From DASXYG01 sp036502625 (GTDB taxonomy: Bacteria > Actinomycetota > Actinomycetes > Streptosporangiales > Streptosporangiaceae): a stretch of DNA of 64,000 bases. Shown here one piece after another: positions 32,796 through 41,250 of this stretch. A model generated the notes under the pieces. It made no database searches. It saw only the letters and a program-made list of their open reading frames with translations, and was not told the origin of the DNA. Both the position numbers and the translations under genes were made by a program. The stretch covers positions 124,001 to 188,000 of the forward strand of contig DASXYG010000107.1 in assembly GCA_036502625.1 (NCBI GenBank). The letters run 5' to 3'. Each line of letters begins with the position of its first letter. The stretch's first letter is position 1.

Positions 32796-33848
32796 ATGCC
32801 GTCCGTCGTCCGCCACATCACGCCCGTCGCCCCCGACCGCGCCCGAGACCTGGTGGCGGAGGTGTACGCCCAGGTGAACGCCGAGTTCAGCAGCATCGGC
32901 CCGGCGATCCTGATGACGTCGCCCAGCCCGGAGATCCTCGCCGCGGGCTGGTCCCTCCTCCGCGAGTCGCAACTCACCGGCACGGCCCCGGTCCCCGAGA
33001 AGACCCTGGCCGCTCTGGGCGTCTCCCAGGCGAACGGGTGTGGGTACGACACGCTCTCGTACCTGGCCGCCCTCCGGCTGATGGGGGCGGGCGCCGTGGC
33101 GGATGCGGTCGCGGGGGGTGGGGCCGTGGCCGAGCCGCGGCCGGCCCGGGTGTTCGGGTGGGCGCGGGCGAGCGCGTCCGGCGCGGTGGCGGAGATGCCC
33201 CCGGTGGGCGGCGCCGCGGCGGAGTTCCTCGGGACGGTGCTGTTCACGCACTTCGTGAACCGGATGGTCCTGGCCATGCTGCCGCCCGACCTGGAACCGG
33301 GTGACCTCACCGCGGACGCGCCCGCACCGTTCGAGGGGGCGCCCGTGCTGCGCGTACCGGCCCCGGACCTGGGGCCGGGCGGAGGCGCGTCCGTGCCCGT
33401 GGCCGGGGAGCCGGGGCGGGGGCCGGGGGCGAGCCTCGGGCTGCTCAGCGGGCATCCGCACGGCACACGGCCGGACTGGAGTGACGGGCCCGTGGGGACC
33501 GCGTACGGTGTGCTCGCGGCGACCGCGGCACAGGGCGCGGGGCTGCTCTCCCCCACCGCGAGCGCCACCGTAGCCGAGGTGGTCGCGGCGAACCGCGGGC
33601 GCATCGCGCAGGGGCGCCCGCACGGCGTGGAGCGGCTGGACGGCCTCGGGGCGGACGACCGTGCCGGCGCGCGCGTCGCGATCCTCACCGCCCTCGCCCC
33701 GGCCCGCCTCACAGACGCGGACGTAGCCGCCTGGCGCGCCACAGATCCCCGCTTCACAGATCACCGCACGGTGCACCTCCTTGCGTACGGCGCAATGACC
33801 GCCGTAACCCACATCGAGGCCGACCTCACCCGCACCGTCGCCCCCTGA
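32796..33848 (+). CDS. AhpD/carboxymuconolactone decarboxylase-fold protein, probable
   Basis: 350 residues from ATG 32796, preceded by GAGGAG. The N-terminal part (ARDLVAEVYAQVNAEF, PAILMTSPSPEILAAGWSLLRES, TLAALGVSQANGCGYDTLSYLA) follows the AhpD-like helical bundle, but the catalytic C-x-x-C is replaced by a single Cys in ANGCGYD, so normal peroxidase/decarboxylase chemistry is doubtful. The centre (about 108-260) is Gly/Ala/Pro-rich; the C-terminus (ARVAILTALAPARLTDADV, DHRTVHLLAYGAMTAVTHIE) is again helical. Assignment is by pattern only; the redox role is inference. Confidence 0.65.
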   Translation: MPSVVRHITPVAPDRARDLVAEVYAQVNAEFSSIGPAILMTSPSPEILAAGWSLLRESQLTGTAPVPEKTLAALGVSQANGCGYDTLSYLAALRLMGAGAVADAVAGGGAVAEPRPARVFGWARASASGAVAEMPPVGGAAAEFLGTVLFTHFVNRMVLAMLPPDLEPGDLTADAPAPFEGAPVLRVPAPDLGPGGGASVPVAGEPGRGPGASLGLLSGHPHGTRPDWSDGPVGTAYGVLAATAAQGAGLLSPTASATVAEVVAANRGRIAQGRPHGVERLDGLGADDRAGARVAILTALAPARLTDADVAAWRATDPRFTDHRTVHLLAYGAMTAVTHIEADLTRTVAP

Positions 33849-33990
33849 CCGCCCGGCGCCGCCCCCTCCTGGCCTCGCCCCGGTCCGGCGCGCGGCGCGG
33901 GCGCCCGGGGTGAAGGCAGGGGCGGCGGGCCGGGCGTGACCGTGTGGGCCTGCGGGTACGTCCTCGGGGCGATCCGGATCGGGGGGTGGG

Positions 33991-35163
33991 ATGGAGTTCA
34001 ATGAGGGCCTGCTGCGGAAGCTCGCGGCTATGGGGGATGCGTACGGGGTGCTCTCGGTGTACGTCACCGTGGATCCGCGGGAGGACGCGCCTGGGGCGCA
34101 TGTGCGGGTGCGGAATGATCTCGCGGCTATTCGGGAGCGGGCGCGGAACGCGATGCCGCGTGATCAGCGGATGGCCGTGGAGGCGCGGATCGAGGGGTTG
34201 CGGGAGCCGATCGAGGAGCTGCTCGACGCTACCGAGTCCGGGCTGGGGCGGGTGCTGTTCGCGACCGTGGCCGGGGGTGAGAGCGAGTCCTTCCGGCTGC
34301 AGGTGCGGATGCCGGACATGGCGGTGCTGGACGAGTTCGCGTACGTGCGGCCGCTCGTCGCCGCGACCAGCGAGACCGCGCCCGAGGGGATCGTCGCGGT
34401 CGCGCGCGGCGGCGTGCACCTGGTGGACGTCCGCTACGGCATGGCCGGCGACGTCTACCGCAGCGACTTCGACGTCGACACCGACGACTGGCGGAGCAAG
34501 CGCGGCCCGGCCAGTTCGCGGTCCGGGAAGGGCCAGTCCGTGGTGTCGCACACGGACCGGTTCGAGGACCGCGTCGAGGCGAACATCGCCCGGCTGATGC
34601 GCGACGCCGCGCCGCGGGTGGCCGAGACCGTACGCGACCGCGACTGGGAGCGGGTCACGATCACCGGCGACCCCCGCCTCGTCGACCTCATCGCCGGTGA
34701 CCTGGCGCAGCGTACGGGCGAGGACCCGGTGCGCGCCGAGCTGAACGTGTTCGGCTTCCCGGCGCAGCGCATGGCCGAGGAGATGCGGCCGGTGCTGGAG
34801 GAGACGCGCAAGCGGGACGACCGGGCGCTGGCCGAGCGGGTGCGCGACGCCGCGCGGGCCGGCACCACGGCGGCCACCGGCCTGCACGACACGCTGGGCG
34901 GGCTCAACGAGCGCCGCGTGGAGCGGCTGATCCTCGACCCGGAGCGCACCTGGCGCGGCAGCCGTACACCGGACGGCCTGCTGTTCCCGGACGGCCAGGT
35001 GCCGCCGGACGTCCCGGAGGGCGACCTCACCCCGGTCGCCGACCTCGGCGAACGGATGATCGAACGCGCCCTGGCCAGCGACGCCCGGGTGACGGCGCTG
35101 GACCCGGACGCCGCGGGCATCCTCGCCGACTCCGACGGCATCGCCGCGCAACTGCGCTGGTGA
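33991..35163 (+). CDS. Bacterial archaeo-eukaryotic release factor (baeRF/VLRF1-type) protein
   Basis: 390 residues, related to eRF1/Vms1 domains. N-terminal part SVYVTVDPREDAPG resembles the start of these proteins. A flexible loop containing GKGQ (about 179-182) followed by SVVSHTDRFEDRVEANIARL corresponds in position to the GxQ/GGQ loop of peptidyl-tRNA-hydrolysing release factors. The C-terminal third (EETRKRDDRALAERV, then GLNERRVERLILDPERTW, then RMIERALASDARVTALD) matches the eRF1 domain 3-like part. Family members are proposed to release nascent chains or act in ribosome rescue in bacteria. No neighbouring translation gene. Catalytic inference only. Confidence 0.82.
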   Translation: MEFNEGLLRKLAAMGDAYGVLSVYVTVDPREDAPGAHVRVRNDLAAIRERARNAMPRDQRMAVEARIEGLREPIEELLDATESGLGRVLFATVAGGESESFRLQVRMPDMAVLDEFAYVRPLVAATSETAPEGIVAVARGGVHLVDVRYGMAGDVYRSDFDVDTDDWRSKRGPASSRSGKGQSVVSHTDRFEDRVEANIARLMRDAAPRVAETVRDRDWERVTITGDPRLVDLIAGDLAQRTGEDPVRAELNVFGFPAQRMAEEMRPVLEETRKRDDRALAERVRDAARAGTTAATGLHDTLGGLNERRVERLILDPERTWRGSRTPDGLLFPDGQVPPDVPEGDLTPVADLGERMIERALASDARVTALDPDAAGILADSDGIAAQLRW

Positions 35164-35245
35164 CCGTACGGGAACCCGCCTCGCCCGCGCTCACTCCGAC
35201 GCCACCTCACGGTGACCGCGGGGACGGCGTACGGGAAACCCCGCC

Positions 35246-35911
35246 TCACCCGTCCACGAGGAGGCGGATGGCCTCTGGTAGCGGTTCGGGGCCGTTGACG
35301 GCCTCGATCGTCAGGCCGATGGTGCGGGGTTCCGCGAGGAAGGCGATCACCGCGGCGGCTACGTCGTCGCGGGCGATGTCGCCCGGTGGGATGGGGGACG
35401 TGGACAGCGTCAGGAGGCCGGTGCCCTGGACGTTCGTGAGGTGGCCGGGGCGGATGACGGTCCAGTCGAGGGCGGGGCGGGCGCGGAGGTCCTCCTCGGC
35501 GCGGGTCTTGGCGTCGATGTAGGCGGCCCAGACGTCGCCGCGCGAGGGGTCCGGCGGGCGGCCGGCGCCGGCGGAGGAGATCTGGACGAACCTGCGGACC
35601 CCGGCGCGTTCGGCGGCGTCCGCCAGGAGCACCGAGCCGCCGTAGTCCATCGTGTCCTTGCGGGCGGCGCCGCTGCCGCCGCCGGCGCCCGCGGCGAACA
35701 CCGCGGCGTCCGCGCCCTCGATCGCCGCCGCGACCTCCGCCACCCCGGCCGCCTCCAGGTCGCACAGGACGGGCTCGGCGCCGGCGTCGCGTACGTCGTC
35801 GGCGTGGTCCGGGTTGCGGATCAGGCCGACCGGACGGTCGCCGCGGATCTCCAACTGGCGCGACAGCCGCAGCCCGATCTGCCCGTGCCCGCCCGCGATC
35901 ACAACACGCAT
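35246..35911 (-). CDS. NAD(P)-binding atypical SDR (NmrA/YhfK-like)
   Basis: 221 residues. The N-terminal dinucleotide motif VIAGGHGQIGLRLSRQL has the GxxGxxG spacing of atypical SDRs; RFVQISSAGAG and AYIDAKTRAEEDLRA replace the Ser/YxxxK triad with a partial version, and LDWTVIRPGHLTN is typical. Likely a flavin- or NADP-dependent reductase or sensor. It faces the baeRF gene tail to tail; the 82-bp spacer contains a direct repeat (CGTACGGGAA). Confidence 0.87.
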   Translation of the reverse strand: MRVVIAGGHGQIGLRLSRQLEIRGDRPVGLIRNPDHADDVRDAGAEPVLCDLEAAGVAEVAAAIEGADAAVFAAGAGGGSGAARKDTMDYGGSVLLADAAERAGVRRFVQISSAGAGRPPDPSRGDVWAAYIDAKTRAEEDLRARPALDWTVIRPGHLTNVQGTGLLTLSTSPIPPGDIARDDVAAAVIAFLAEPRTIGLTIEAVNGPEPLPEAIRLLVDG

Positions 35912-36005
35912 GCGTCTCCCCCAGTGTCGAGTGCGGTACCCGTATACCCACCCGCGCGCGGCCCTAGCGCACCCGCGCCCCCGCCATGCCCGTACGCGGC
36001 CCGCC

Positions 36006-36458
36006 CTAGCGGGAGAGCGGCTTCGCCATGAAGACGCGCGCGAAGCCGTGTTCGGTGCGGCGGGTGGTCTCGGTGTAGCCGAGGCGGGTGTAGATGCGCT
36101 GGTTCTCGGTCATGAACTCGTGCGTGTACAGGGTGAGGGACCCGGCGCCGGTCTCGCGGGCGCGCCGCTCGGCGAACTCCATGAGCACCCGGCCGTAACC
36201 GTGGCCCTGGTGGGACGGGTGGACGGCGACGTTCTCCACGAGCAGGTCGCCGTCCTCGGGGACCAGCACGATCAGCCCGGCCACCGCGTCTTCCGAGGTG
36301 AGGACGTACGTCTGCCCGGCCGCCACGCGCGCCGCGTGGTCGGCGTCCATCGGCGCGGGCCGCATGCCCATACGCGGCACGTACATCTCGTACGCGGCCC
36401 GCACGCACGCCGCGATCGCGGGCACGTCGGCCCCCACCGCGCGTCTGATCTCCGCCAC
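36006..36458 (-). CDS. GNAT-family N-acetyltransferase
   Basis: 150 residues. AEIRRAVGADVPAIAACVRAAYE opens the fold, LLVENVAVHPSHQGHGYGRVLMEFAERRA is the acetyl-CoA-binding motif, and LTLYTHEFMTENQRIYTRLGYTETTR the conserved ending. It starts 20 bp after the stop of the adenosine deaminase gene on the same strand, so the two are probably co-transcribed. Acceptor not known. Confidence 0.9.
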   Translation of the reverse strand: MAEIRRAVGADVPAIAACVRAAYEMYVPRMGMRPAPMDADHAARVAAGQTYVLTSEDAVAGLIVLVPEDGDLLVENVAVHPSHQGHGYGRVLMEFAERRARETGAGSLTLYTHEFMTENQRIYTRLGYTETTRRTEHGFARVFMAKPLSR

Positions 36459-36478
36459 GCCCGCAGGCTACCGGCCGC

Positions 36479-37495
36479 TCATCCGGCGGCGGTCACCGCG
36501 GCCAGTTCGGCGGTGACCCGGGCGCGGACGTCCGCCGGGGCGTACGACACCGCGAGCGCCGTACACTGCGCCTCCACGAGCGCGGCGCGGTCGAGGCCGT
36601 GCGCCTCATGGGCGATGCGCAGCTCGCGGGTGAGGGTCGTGCCGAAGTACGCGGGGTCGTCGGTGTTGAGGGTCAGCGTGAGCCCGGCGCGGCGCAGGTC
36701 GCCGAGGGGGTGCGCCTCGGGTGAGGCGGCGAGGCCGAGGAGGACGTTCGAGGTGATCGCGATGTCGAGCGGTATGCCGTGCGCGGCCAGGTGGTCGACG
36801 AGGGCCGGGTCGGCGAGGCAGGTCACGCCGTGGGCGACGCGGTCGGCGTGCAGGTCGCGCACGGCCGACCACACGCTCTCGGGCCCGACGGTCTCGCCCG
36901 CGTGCGGCAGCGCGGCCAGGCCGTTGGCGTGCGCCTTCGCGAACGACGCGGCGAACGGCGCCGGCGGGTAGCCGGCCTCCATGCCGCCGAGGCCGAGCCC
37001 GACCACGCCGTCGGGCGCGGTACGGCCCAGCAGGAACCCGAGCGTCTCCTCCGACCCGGGGTCCTCGGTCTCGCGGGAGATGTCGCAGATCCAGGCCAGC
37101 TCCACGCCGTGCGCCGTACGCGCCAGGCGGCGGCCGGCGTTCAGCCCGTCGCGGTACTCCTCCGCGGCCACACCCCGCCTGATGTGCGCGAACGGCGTGG
37201 TGGTGACCTCGGCGTAGCGGACGTTCTGCGCGGCGAGCTCGGCGGCGAGCGCGGCCGTCGCGTCGGCGAAGTCCGCCGCCGTGCGCAGCACCTTCAGGCC
37301 GGTCAGGAACAGCCGCGCGAAGTCGCCGAAGTCGCCGAACCGGTAGAGCGCGCCCAGCCCCTCGGGCGAGTCGGCGGGCAGCTCCACGCCGTTGCGCCCG
37401 GCCAGCGCGAACATCGTCTCCGGCCGCAGCGCGCCTTCCAGGTGGAGGTGCAGCTCCACCTTGGGCAGCGCGGCGATCCAGTCGGTGGTGTCCAC
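36479..37495 (-). CDS. add: Adenosine deaminase-family protein
   Basis: 338 residues, metal-dependent TIM barrel. H-x-H in VELHLHLEGAL (14-24), catalytic Glu in LPHAGETVGP, His in VAHGV, and the metal Asp in LNTDDPAYFGTTL are all present. Length and motifs fit adenosine/adenine/aminofutalosine deaminases; SNVLLG instead of the SN-x-x-T of typical eukaryote-like adenosine deaminase leaves the exact base substrate open. Upstream MFS gene 60 bp away on the same strand, GNAT gene downstream. Confidence 0.87.
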   Translation of the reverse strand: MDTTDWIAALPKVELHLHLEGALRPETMFALAGRNGVELPADSPEGLGALYRFGDFGDFARLFLTGLKVLRTAADFADATAALAAELAAQNVRYAEVTTTPFAHIRRGVAAEEYRDGLNAGRRLARTAHGVELAWICDISRETEDPGSEETLGFLLGRTAPDGVVGLGLGGMEAGYPPAPFAASFAKAHANGLAALPHAGETVGPESVWSAVRDLHADRVAHGVTCLADPALVDHLAAHGIPLDIAITSNVLLGLAASPEAHPLGDLRRAGLTLTLNTDDPAYFGTTLTRELRIAHEAHGLDRAALVEAQCTALAVSYAPADVRARVTAELAAVTAAG

Positions 37496-37555
37496 TGCGG
37501 TTCCTCCCCGTACGACCCGGATGGCCGTACGGGGAGGCTAGCGGGTACGCGGCGG

Positions 37556-39016
37556 TCAGCGCGCCGCCGCGTCCGCCAGCTCGGCACCGGCGCCGGGCTC
37601 GGGGTCGGGGCGGCGGCCCGGCAGGAACGCGGCGATCACCAGCGCGACCAGGGCGGCGGCGCATCCGATGGCCATGACGAGCCGGAAGCCCGCCTGGGAC
37701 GGGACGGTCGCCGTGCCGAACCCGATGGTCATCTGGGCCAGCAGCACCCCGGCCACCGCGCTCGCCATGGACGTGCCCACCGAGCGCATCAGCGTGTTGA
37801 GGCTGTTCGCCGCGGCCGTCTCCCCCACCGGGACGGCCGCCATGATCAGCGCGGGCATGGCGCCGTACGCGAGCCCGATGCCCGCGCCGATCACGCTGGG
37901 CACCACCACGAGCTGCCAGACCGCGGACATCAGTGCCACGCTCAGCCCGTAGCCGCAGGCGACCACGACGGCGCCGCACATCAGCGTCACCTTGGGTCCG
38001 CGGGATCGGGTGATCCGCGCGGACAGCGGCGCCATGGCCATCATCACCAGCCCGGACGGCGCCATCACCAGCCCGACCGCCATCATCGAGCGGCCCAGCC
38101 CGTAGCCGGTGGCCGCGGGGAGCTGGAGCACCTGCGGGAGGACCAGCGACATCGCGAACATCGCGAAGCCGAACACCACGGACGCGACGTTGGTGAGCAG
38201 CACCTGGCGGCGTGCGGTCGTCCGCAGGTCGACCAGGGGCTGCCGGGCGCGCAGCTCCCACGCGCCGCACAGGACGAGCGCCACCACGGCGGCCGCGAAC
38301 AGCCCCAGCGTCGAGCCGCTCCCCCAGCCCCAGTCGCCGCCCTTGGAGATCGCCAGGAGCAGGCAGAACAACCCGATGGACAGGCCGATCGCGCCGAGGA
38401 CGTCGAACCTGCCGCCCGTACGGACGCGGGACTCCGGCACGAGCGCCACCACCAGGACGGCGGCCACGGCGCCGAGGCCGCCGGAGGTCCAGAACAGCAC
38501 GTGCCAGTCGGTGCGCTCGGCGAGGAACGCGGCCGCCGGGAGGCCGAGCGCGCCGCCGACGCCGAGCGACGCGCTCATCAGCGCGGTCGCCGCACCCAGC
38601 CGCTCGCCCGGCAGTTCGTCGCGCATGATGCTGATACCGAGCGGTACCACGCCCGCGGCCAGGCCCTGGAGCGCGCGCCCGGCGATCGCGGGGGCGAGCG
38701 CGTCGCTGAACGCGACGACCACCGAGCCGGCCACCAGCATCGCCAGGCTGACCAGCAGCATGCGCCGCTTGCCGTACATGTCGCCGAGGCGGCCGATGAC
38801 CGGCGTGGCGATGGCGGCGGCGAGCAGCGTGGCGGTGATCGCCCAGGTGGCGTCGGATGCCGTGGTGTGCAGCAGCGCGGGCAGCCGGGGCACGAGCGGT
38901 ATCACCAGCGTCTGCATCAGCGAGACCACGATCCCGGCGAACGCGAGCACCACCACCACGGTGTTCGCCCTGGGACCGGACGCCCGTGCGGGTGCGGCGT
39001 GGACATCGGGCTTCAA
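37556..39016 (-). CDS. DHA2-family MFS drug/metabolite exporter
   Basis: 486 residues with about 14 hydrophobic helices, as in the DHA2 (QacA/EmrB-like) proton antiporters. Motif A GRLGDMYGKRRM after helix 2 and the motif C-like GGALGLPAAAFLAE are present; hydrophilic N- and C-termini face the cytoplasm. It is divergent from the first P450 gene with a TetR-type palindrome between them (39066-39081), so efflux and P450 cluster are probably co-regulated. Confidence 0.92.
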   Translation of the reverse strand: MKPDVHAAPARASGPRANTVVVVLAFAGIVVSLMQTLVIPLVPRLPALLHTTASDATWAITATLLAAAIATPVIGRLGDMYGKRRMLLVSLAMLVAGSVVVAFSDALAPAIAGRALQGLAAGVVPLGISIMRDELPGERLGAATALMSASLGVGGALGLPAAAFLAERTDWHVLFWTSGGLGAVAAVLVVALVPESRVRTGGRFDVLGAIGLSIGLFCLLLAISKGGDWGWGSGSTLGLFAAAVVALVLCGAWELRARQPLVDLRTTARRQVLLTNVASVVFGFAMFAMSLVLPQVLQLPAATGYGLGRSMMAVGLVMAPSGLVMMAMAPLSARITRSRGPKVTLMCGAVVVACGYGLSVALMSAVWQLVVVPSVIGAGIGLAYGAMPALIMAAVPVGETAAANSLNTLMRSVGTSMASAVAGVLLAQMTIGFGTATVPSQAGFRLVMAIGCAAALVALVIAAFLPGRRPDPEPGAGAELADAAAR

Positions 39017-39065
39017 GGTGCCTCCAGCGTGGCGGGGGGTGCGGACGTGACCCGACGACTTTAAA

Positions 39066-39081
39066 TCAGTCGCTTGACTGA
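39066..39081. promoter_or_regulatory. TetR-type operator between MFS exporter and P450 cluster
   Basis: Perfect inverted repeat TCAGTC / GACTGA with a GCTT centre, inside an AT-richer stretch (TTTAAA just to the left, a candidate -10 for the exporter; TTGACT at 39074-39079 a candidate -35 for the P450 gene). The likely ligand-responsive repressor is the TetR protein at 40358-41035, second gene of the rightward cluster. Confidence 0.72.
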
Positions 39082-39140
39082 AGCTAGCGCGTCCGGTTGA
39101 CTGCTCGGCGACCGAGGACCGATACGGAGGAGGCCGCCAG

Positions 39141-40361
39141 GTGGACGGAAACGACGCCGAGAAGGTGCTCGACTACCCGATCGCGAGCGACACCGCGCTC
39201 GGGCCGCCCGCCGAGTGGGCGCGGCTGCGCGACGCGTGCCCGGTCGCCCGGGTCACCCTGCCCAGCGGCGACGAGGCGTCCCTGCTGACGCGCTACGCGG
39301 ACGTGCGCGAGGTGCTCGCCGACCCGCGGTTCACCCGGAAGCTGACCGCCGACGACGCCGCCCGCATCTCGGCGAACGAGTCGGGCGGCGTGTTCAACAG
39401 CTCGCTCGGCGCGTCCATCCCGCAGAACGGCGACGGCCACCTGAAGTGGCGGCGCATGGTCGGCAAGTGGTTCACCGCGAAGCGGATGGCCGCGCTGCGC
39501 CCCGGCATCGAGGACATGGCCGACCGCCTCATCGACGACATGCTCGCCGCCGGCGCCCCGGCCGACCTCAAGGCGCACCTCGGCTTCCCGCTGCCGGTCT
39601 GGGTGATCTGCGACCTGCTCGGCGTGCCCACCTCCGACCGCGACCGGTTCTCGTACTGGTCCGACACGCTGCTCAACCTGACCCGCTACACGCAGGCGGA
39701 GATCGACGCCGCGCAGTCCGCGTTCGTGGCGTACATGACGGCGCACGTCGCGGCCATGCGCGCGAACCCGGGCGACGACCTGATCAGCGAGCTGATCACC
39801 GCCACCGACTCCGCGGGCGCGCGGATGCCGGACGCCGCGCTCGTCTCCACCGGCCAGGGCCTGCTCGTCGCCGGCCACGAGACCACGGCCAACATGATCG
39901 GCAAGATGGTCGGGATGCTGCTGGCCGACCGGTCCCGCTGGGAGCGGCTGCTGGCCGACCCGTCGCTGGTGCGCACCGCCGTCGAGGAGTCGCTGCGGTA
40001 CGACGCGAACCAGGGGTTCGGCATACCGCGCTACATCCCCGAGGACGCCGAGATCGCCGGGACGACGGTGCCGCGCGGCACGACCGTGGTGTGCAGCATG
40101 GCCGCGGCCAACCGCGACGAGACCGCCTTCGACGGCGCCGGCGAGATGGCGCTGGAGCGCAGCCCCAACCCGCACCTGGCGTTCGGCGCGGGCGCGCACT
40201 CCTGCCTCGGCCAGTCGCTGGCCCGTACGGAGCTGCAGGCCGTCCTCGACGTCCTGCTGCGCCGGCTGCCGACGCTGGAGCTCGCGGTTCCCGAGGAGGA
40301 GCTGCGCCGGGTCGAGGGGCTGGCCGTCGGCGGGCTGGCGCGGCTCCCGGTGCGGTGGTGA
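39141..40361 (+). CDS. Cytochrome P450 (first of two)
   Basis: 406 residues, GTG start with GGAGGA 8 nt upstream. Helix I oxygen-activation motif AGHETT at 244-249, ExxR in VEESLRYDAN (282-286), haem loop FGAGAHSCLGQ with Cys355. A soluble bacterial class I P450 that needs ferredoxin and reductase, both supplied three genes downstream. Substrate unknown; cluster context with efflux pump and TetR points to a xenobiotic, terpenoid or sterol-like compound. Overlaps the TetR gene by GTGA. Confidence 0.95.
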   Translation: MDGNDAEKVLDYPIASDTALGPPAEWARLRDACPVARVTLPSGDEASLLTRYADVREVLADPRFTRKLTADDAARISANESGGVFNSSLGASIPQNGDGHLKWRRMVGKWFTAKRMAALRPGIEDMADRLIDDMLAAGAPADLKAHLGFPLPVWVICDLLGVPTSDRDRFSYWSDTLLNLTRYTQAEIDAAQSAFVAYMTAHVAAMRANPGDDLISELITATDSAGARMPDAALVSTGQGLLVAGHETTANMIGKMVGMLLADRSRWERLLADPSLVRTAVEESLRYDANQGFGIPRYIPEDAEIAGTTVPRGTTVVCSMAAANRDETAFDGAGEMALERSPNPHLAFGAGAHSCLGQSLARTELQAVLDVLLRRLPTLELAVPEEELRRVEGLAVGGLARLPVRW

Positions 40362-41035
40362 CGGTGGTCGGCGAGAGCGCCGGGAAGGCGCCGGGACGCA
40401 CCGTGCGCGCGGAGCGGATCACCGCCACGCGCGAGGCGATCCTCACCGCGGCCGAGCGGCTGTTCGCCGAGCACGGCGTGTTCGCGGTGTCCAACCGGCA
40501 GGTCAGCGAGGCCGCCGGGCAGGGCAACAACGCCGCGGTCGGCTACCACTTCGGCACCAAGACCGATCTCGTACGGGCCATCGTCCGGCGGCACGCGGCC
40601 GACATCGAGCGGCTGCGGCTGGGGATGCTGGCCGAGGTCCACGGGTCGGACGACGTACGCGACTGGGCGGCGTGCCTGGTGCGCCCGTCCACCGAGCACT
40701 TGGCCGGCTTCGATCCGCCCACCTGGTACGGGCGGTTCGGCGCGCAGATCATGACCGACCCGGTGCTGCGGGAGATCATGATCGAGGAGTCGCTGACGGC
40801 GCCGTCGCTGTGCCAGGTCATCGACGGCCTGAACGGCTGCCTGGCGCACCTGCCCGTCGAGGTGCGCGCCGAGCGCCACGACATGGCCAGGCAGCTCATG
40901 GTGCACATGGTGGCCGAACGCGAGCGCGCACTCGCCGAGGGCACCCCGACACCGCGCGCCACCTGGCACGACACCGCGAACGGCCTGGTCGACGCGATCA
41001 CCGGGCTGTGGCTGGCGCCCGCGACGCGACCGTAG
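40358..41035 (+). CDS. TetR-family transcriptional regulator
   Basis: 225 residues, GTG start overlapping the P450 stop. HTH at about 20-65: ATREAILTAAERLFAEHGVFAVSNRQVSEAAGQGNNAAVGYHFGTK. The C-terminal ligand-binding domain of about 150 residues is helical. It is embedded in the P450 operon and probably represses it and the divergent exporter through the palindrome at 39066-39081, released by the P450 substrate. Frame and context are firm; ligand unknown. Confidence 0.93.
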   Translation: MTVVGESAGKAPGRTVRAERITATREAILTAAERLFAEHGVFAVSNRQVSEAAGQGNNAAVGYHFGTKTDLVRAIVRRHAADIERLRLGMLAEVHGSDDVRDWAACLVRPSTEHLAGFDPPTWYGRFGAQIMTDPVLREIMIEESLTAPSLCQVIDGLNGCLAHLPVEVRAERHDMARQLMVHMVAERERALAEGTPTPRATWHDTANGLVDAITGLWLAPATRP

Positions 41036-41055
41036 CGACGACAGAGGGGACATCC

Positions 41056-41250
41056 GTGAAGATCACCGTTGACGAGGACAAGTGCTGCGGCGCGGGCCAG
41101 TGCGTGCTGCTCGCGCCCGACGTGTTCGACCAGCGCGAGGACGACGGCATCGTGGAGCTGCTCGACGCCGATCCGGGCGCGGGCCTGCACACCGCGGTCC
41201 GCGAGGCCGCCGACATGTGCCCGGGCGTCGCGATCGACGTCGCCGAATGA
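41056..41250 (+). CDS. [3Fe-4S]-type ferredoxin
   Basis: 64 residues, GTG start with AGAGGGGA 5 nt upstream. Cluster ligands lie in DKCCGAGQC (first and second ligand, with Gly/Ala replacing the ligand that would make it 4Fe) and MCPGVAI near the C-terminus, the usual pattern of P450-linked actinobacterial ferredoxins. Shuttles electrons from the reductase encoded next to the two P450s. Stop overlaps the reductase ATG. Confidence 0.93.
   Translation: MKITVDEDKCCGAGQCVLLAPDVFDQREDDGIVELLDADPGAGLHTAVREAADMCPGVAIDVAE

Noticed and set aside
33851..33935. GC-rich imperfect inverted repeat after the AhpD-fold gene as a terminator
   Set aside because: Arms of about 15 bp carry a 2-nt bulge and are 50 bp apart; too weak to list as a terminator.
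37556..39064. Long plus-strand frames across the MFS and deaminase genes
   Set aside because: Ala/Arg/His-rich shadow frames of genes with clear family motifs on the other strand.
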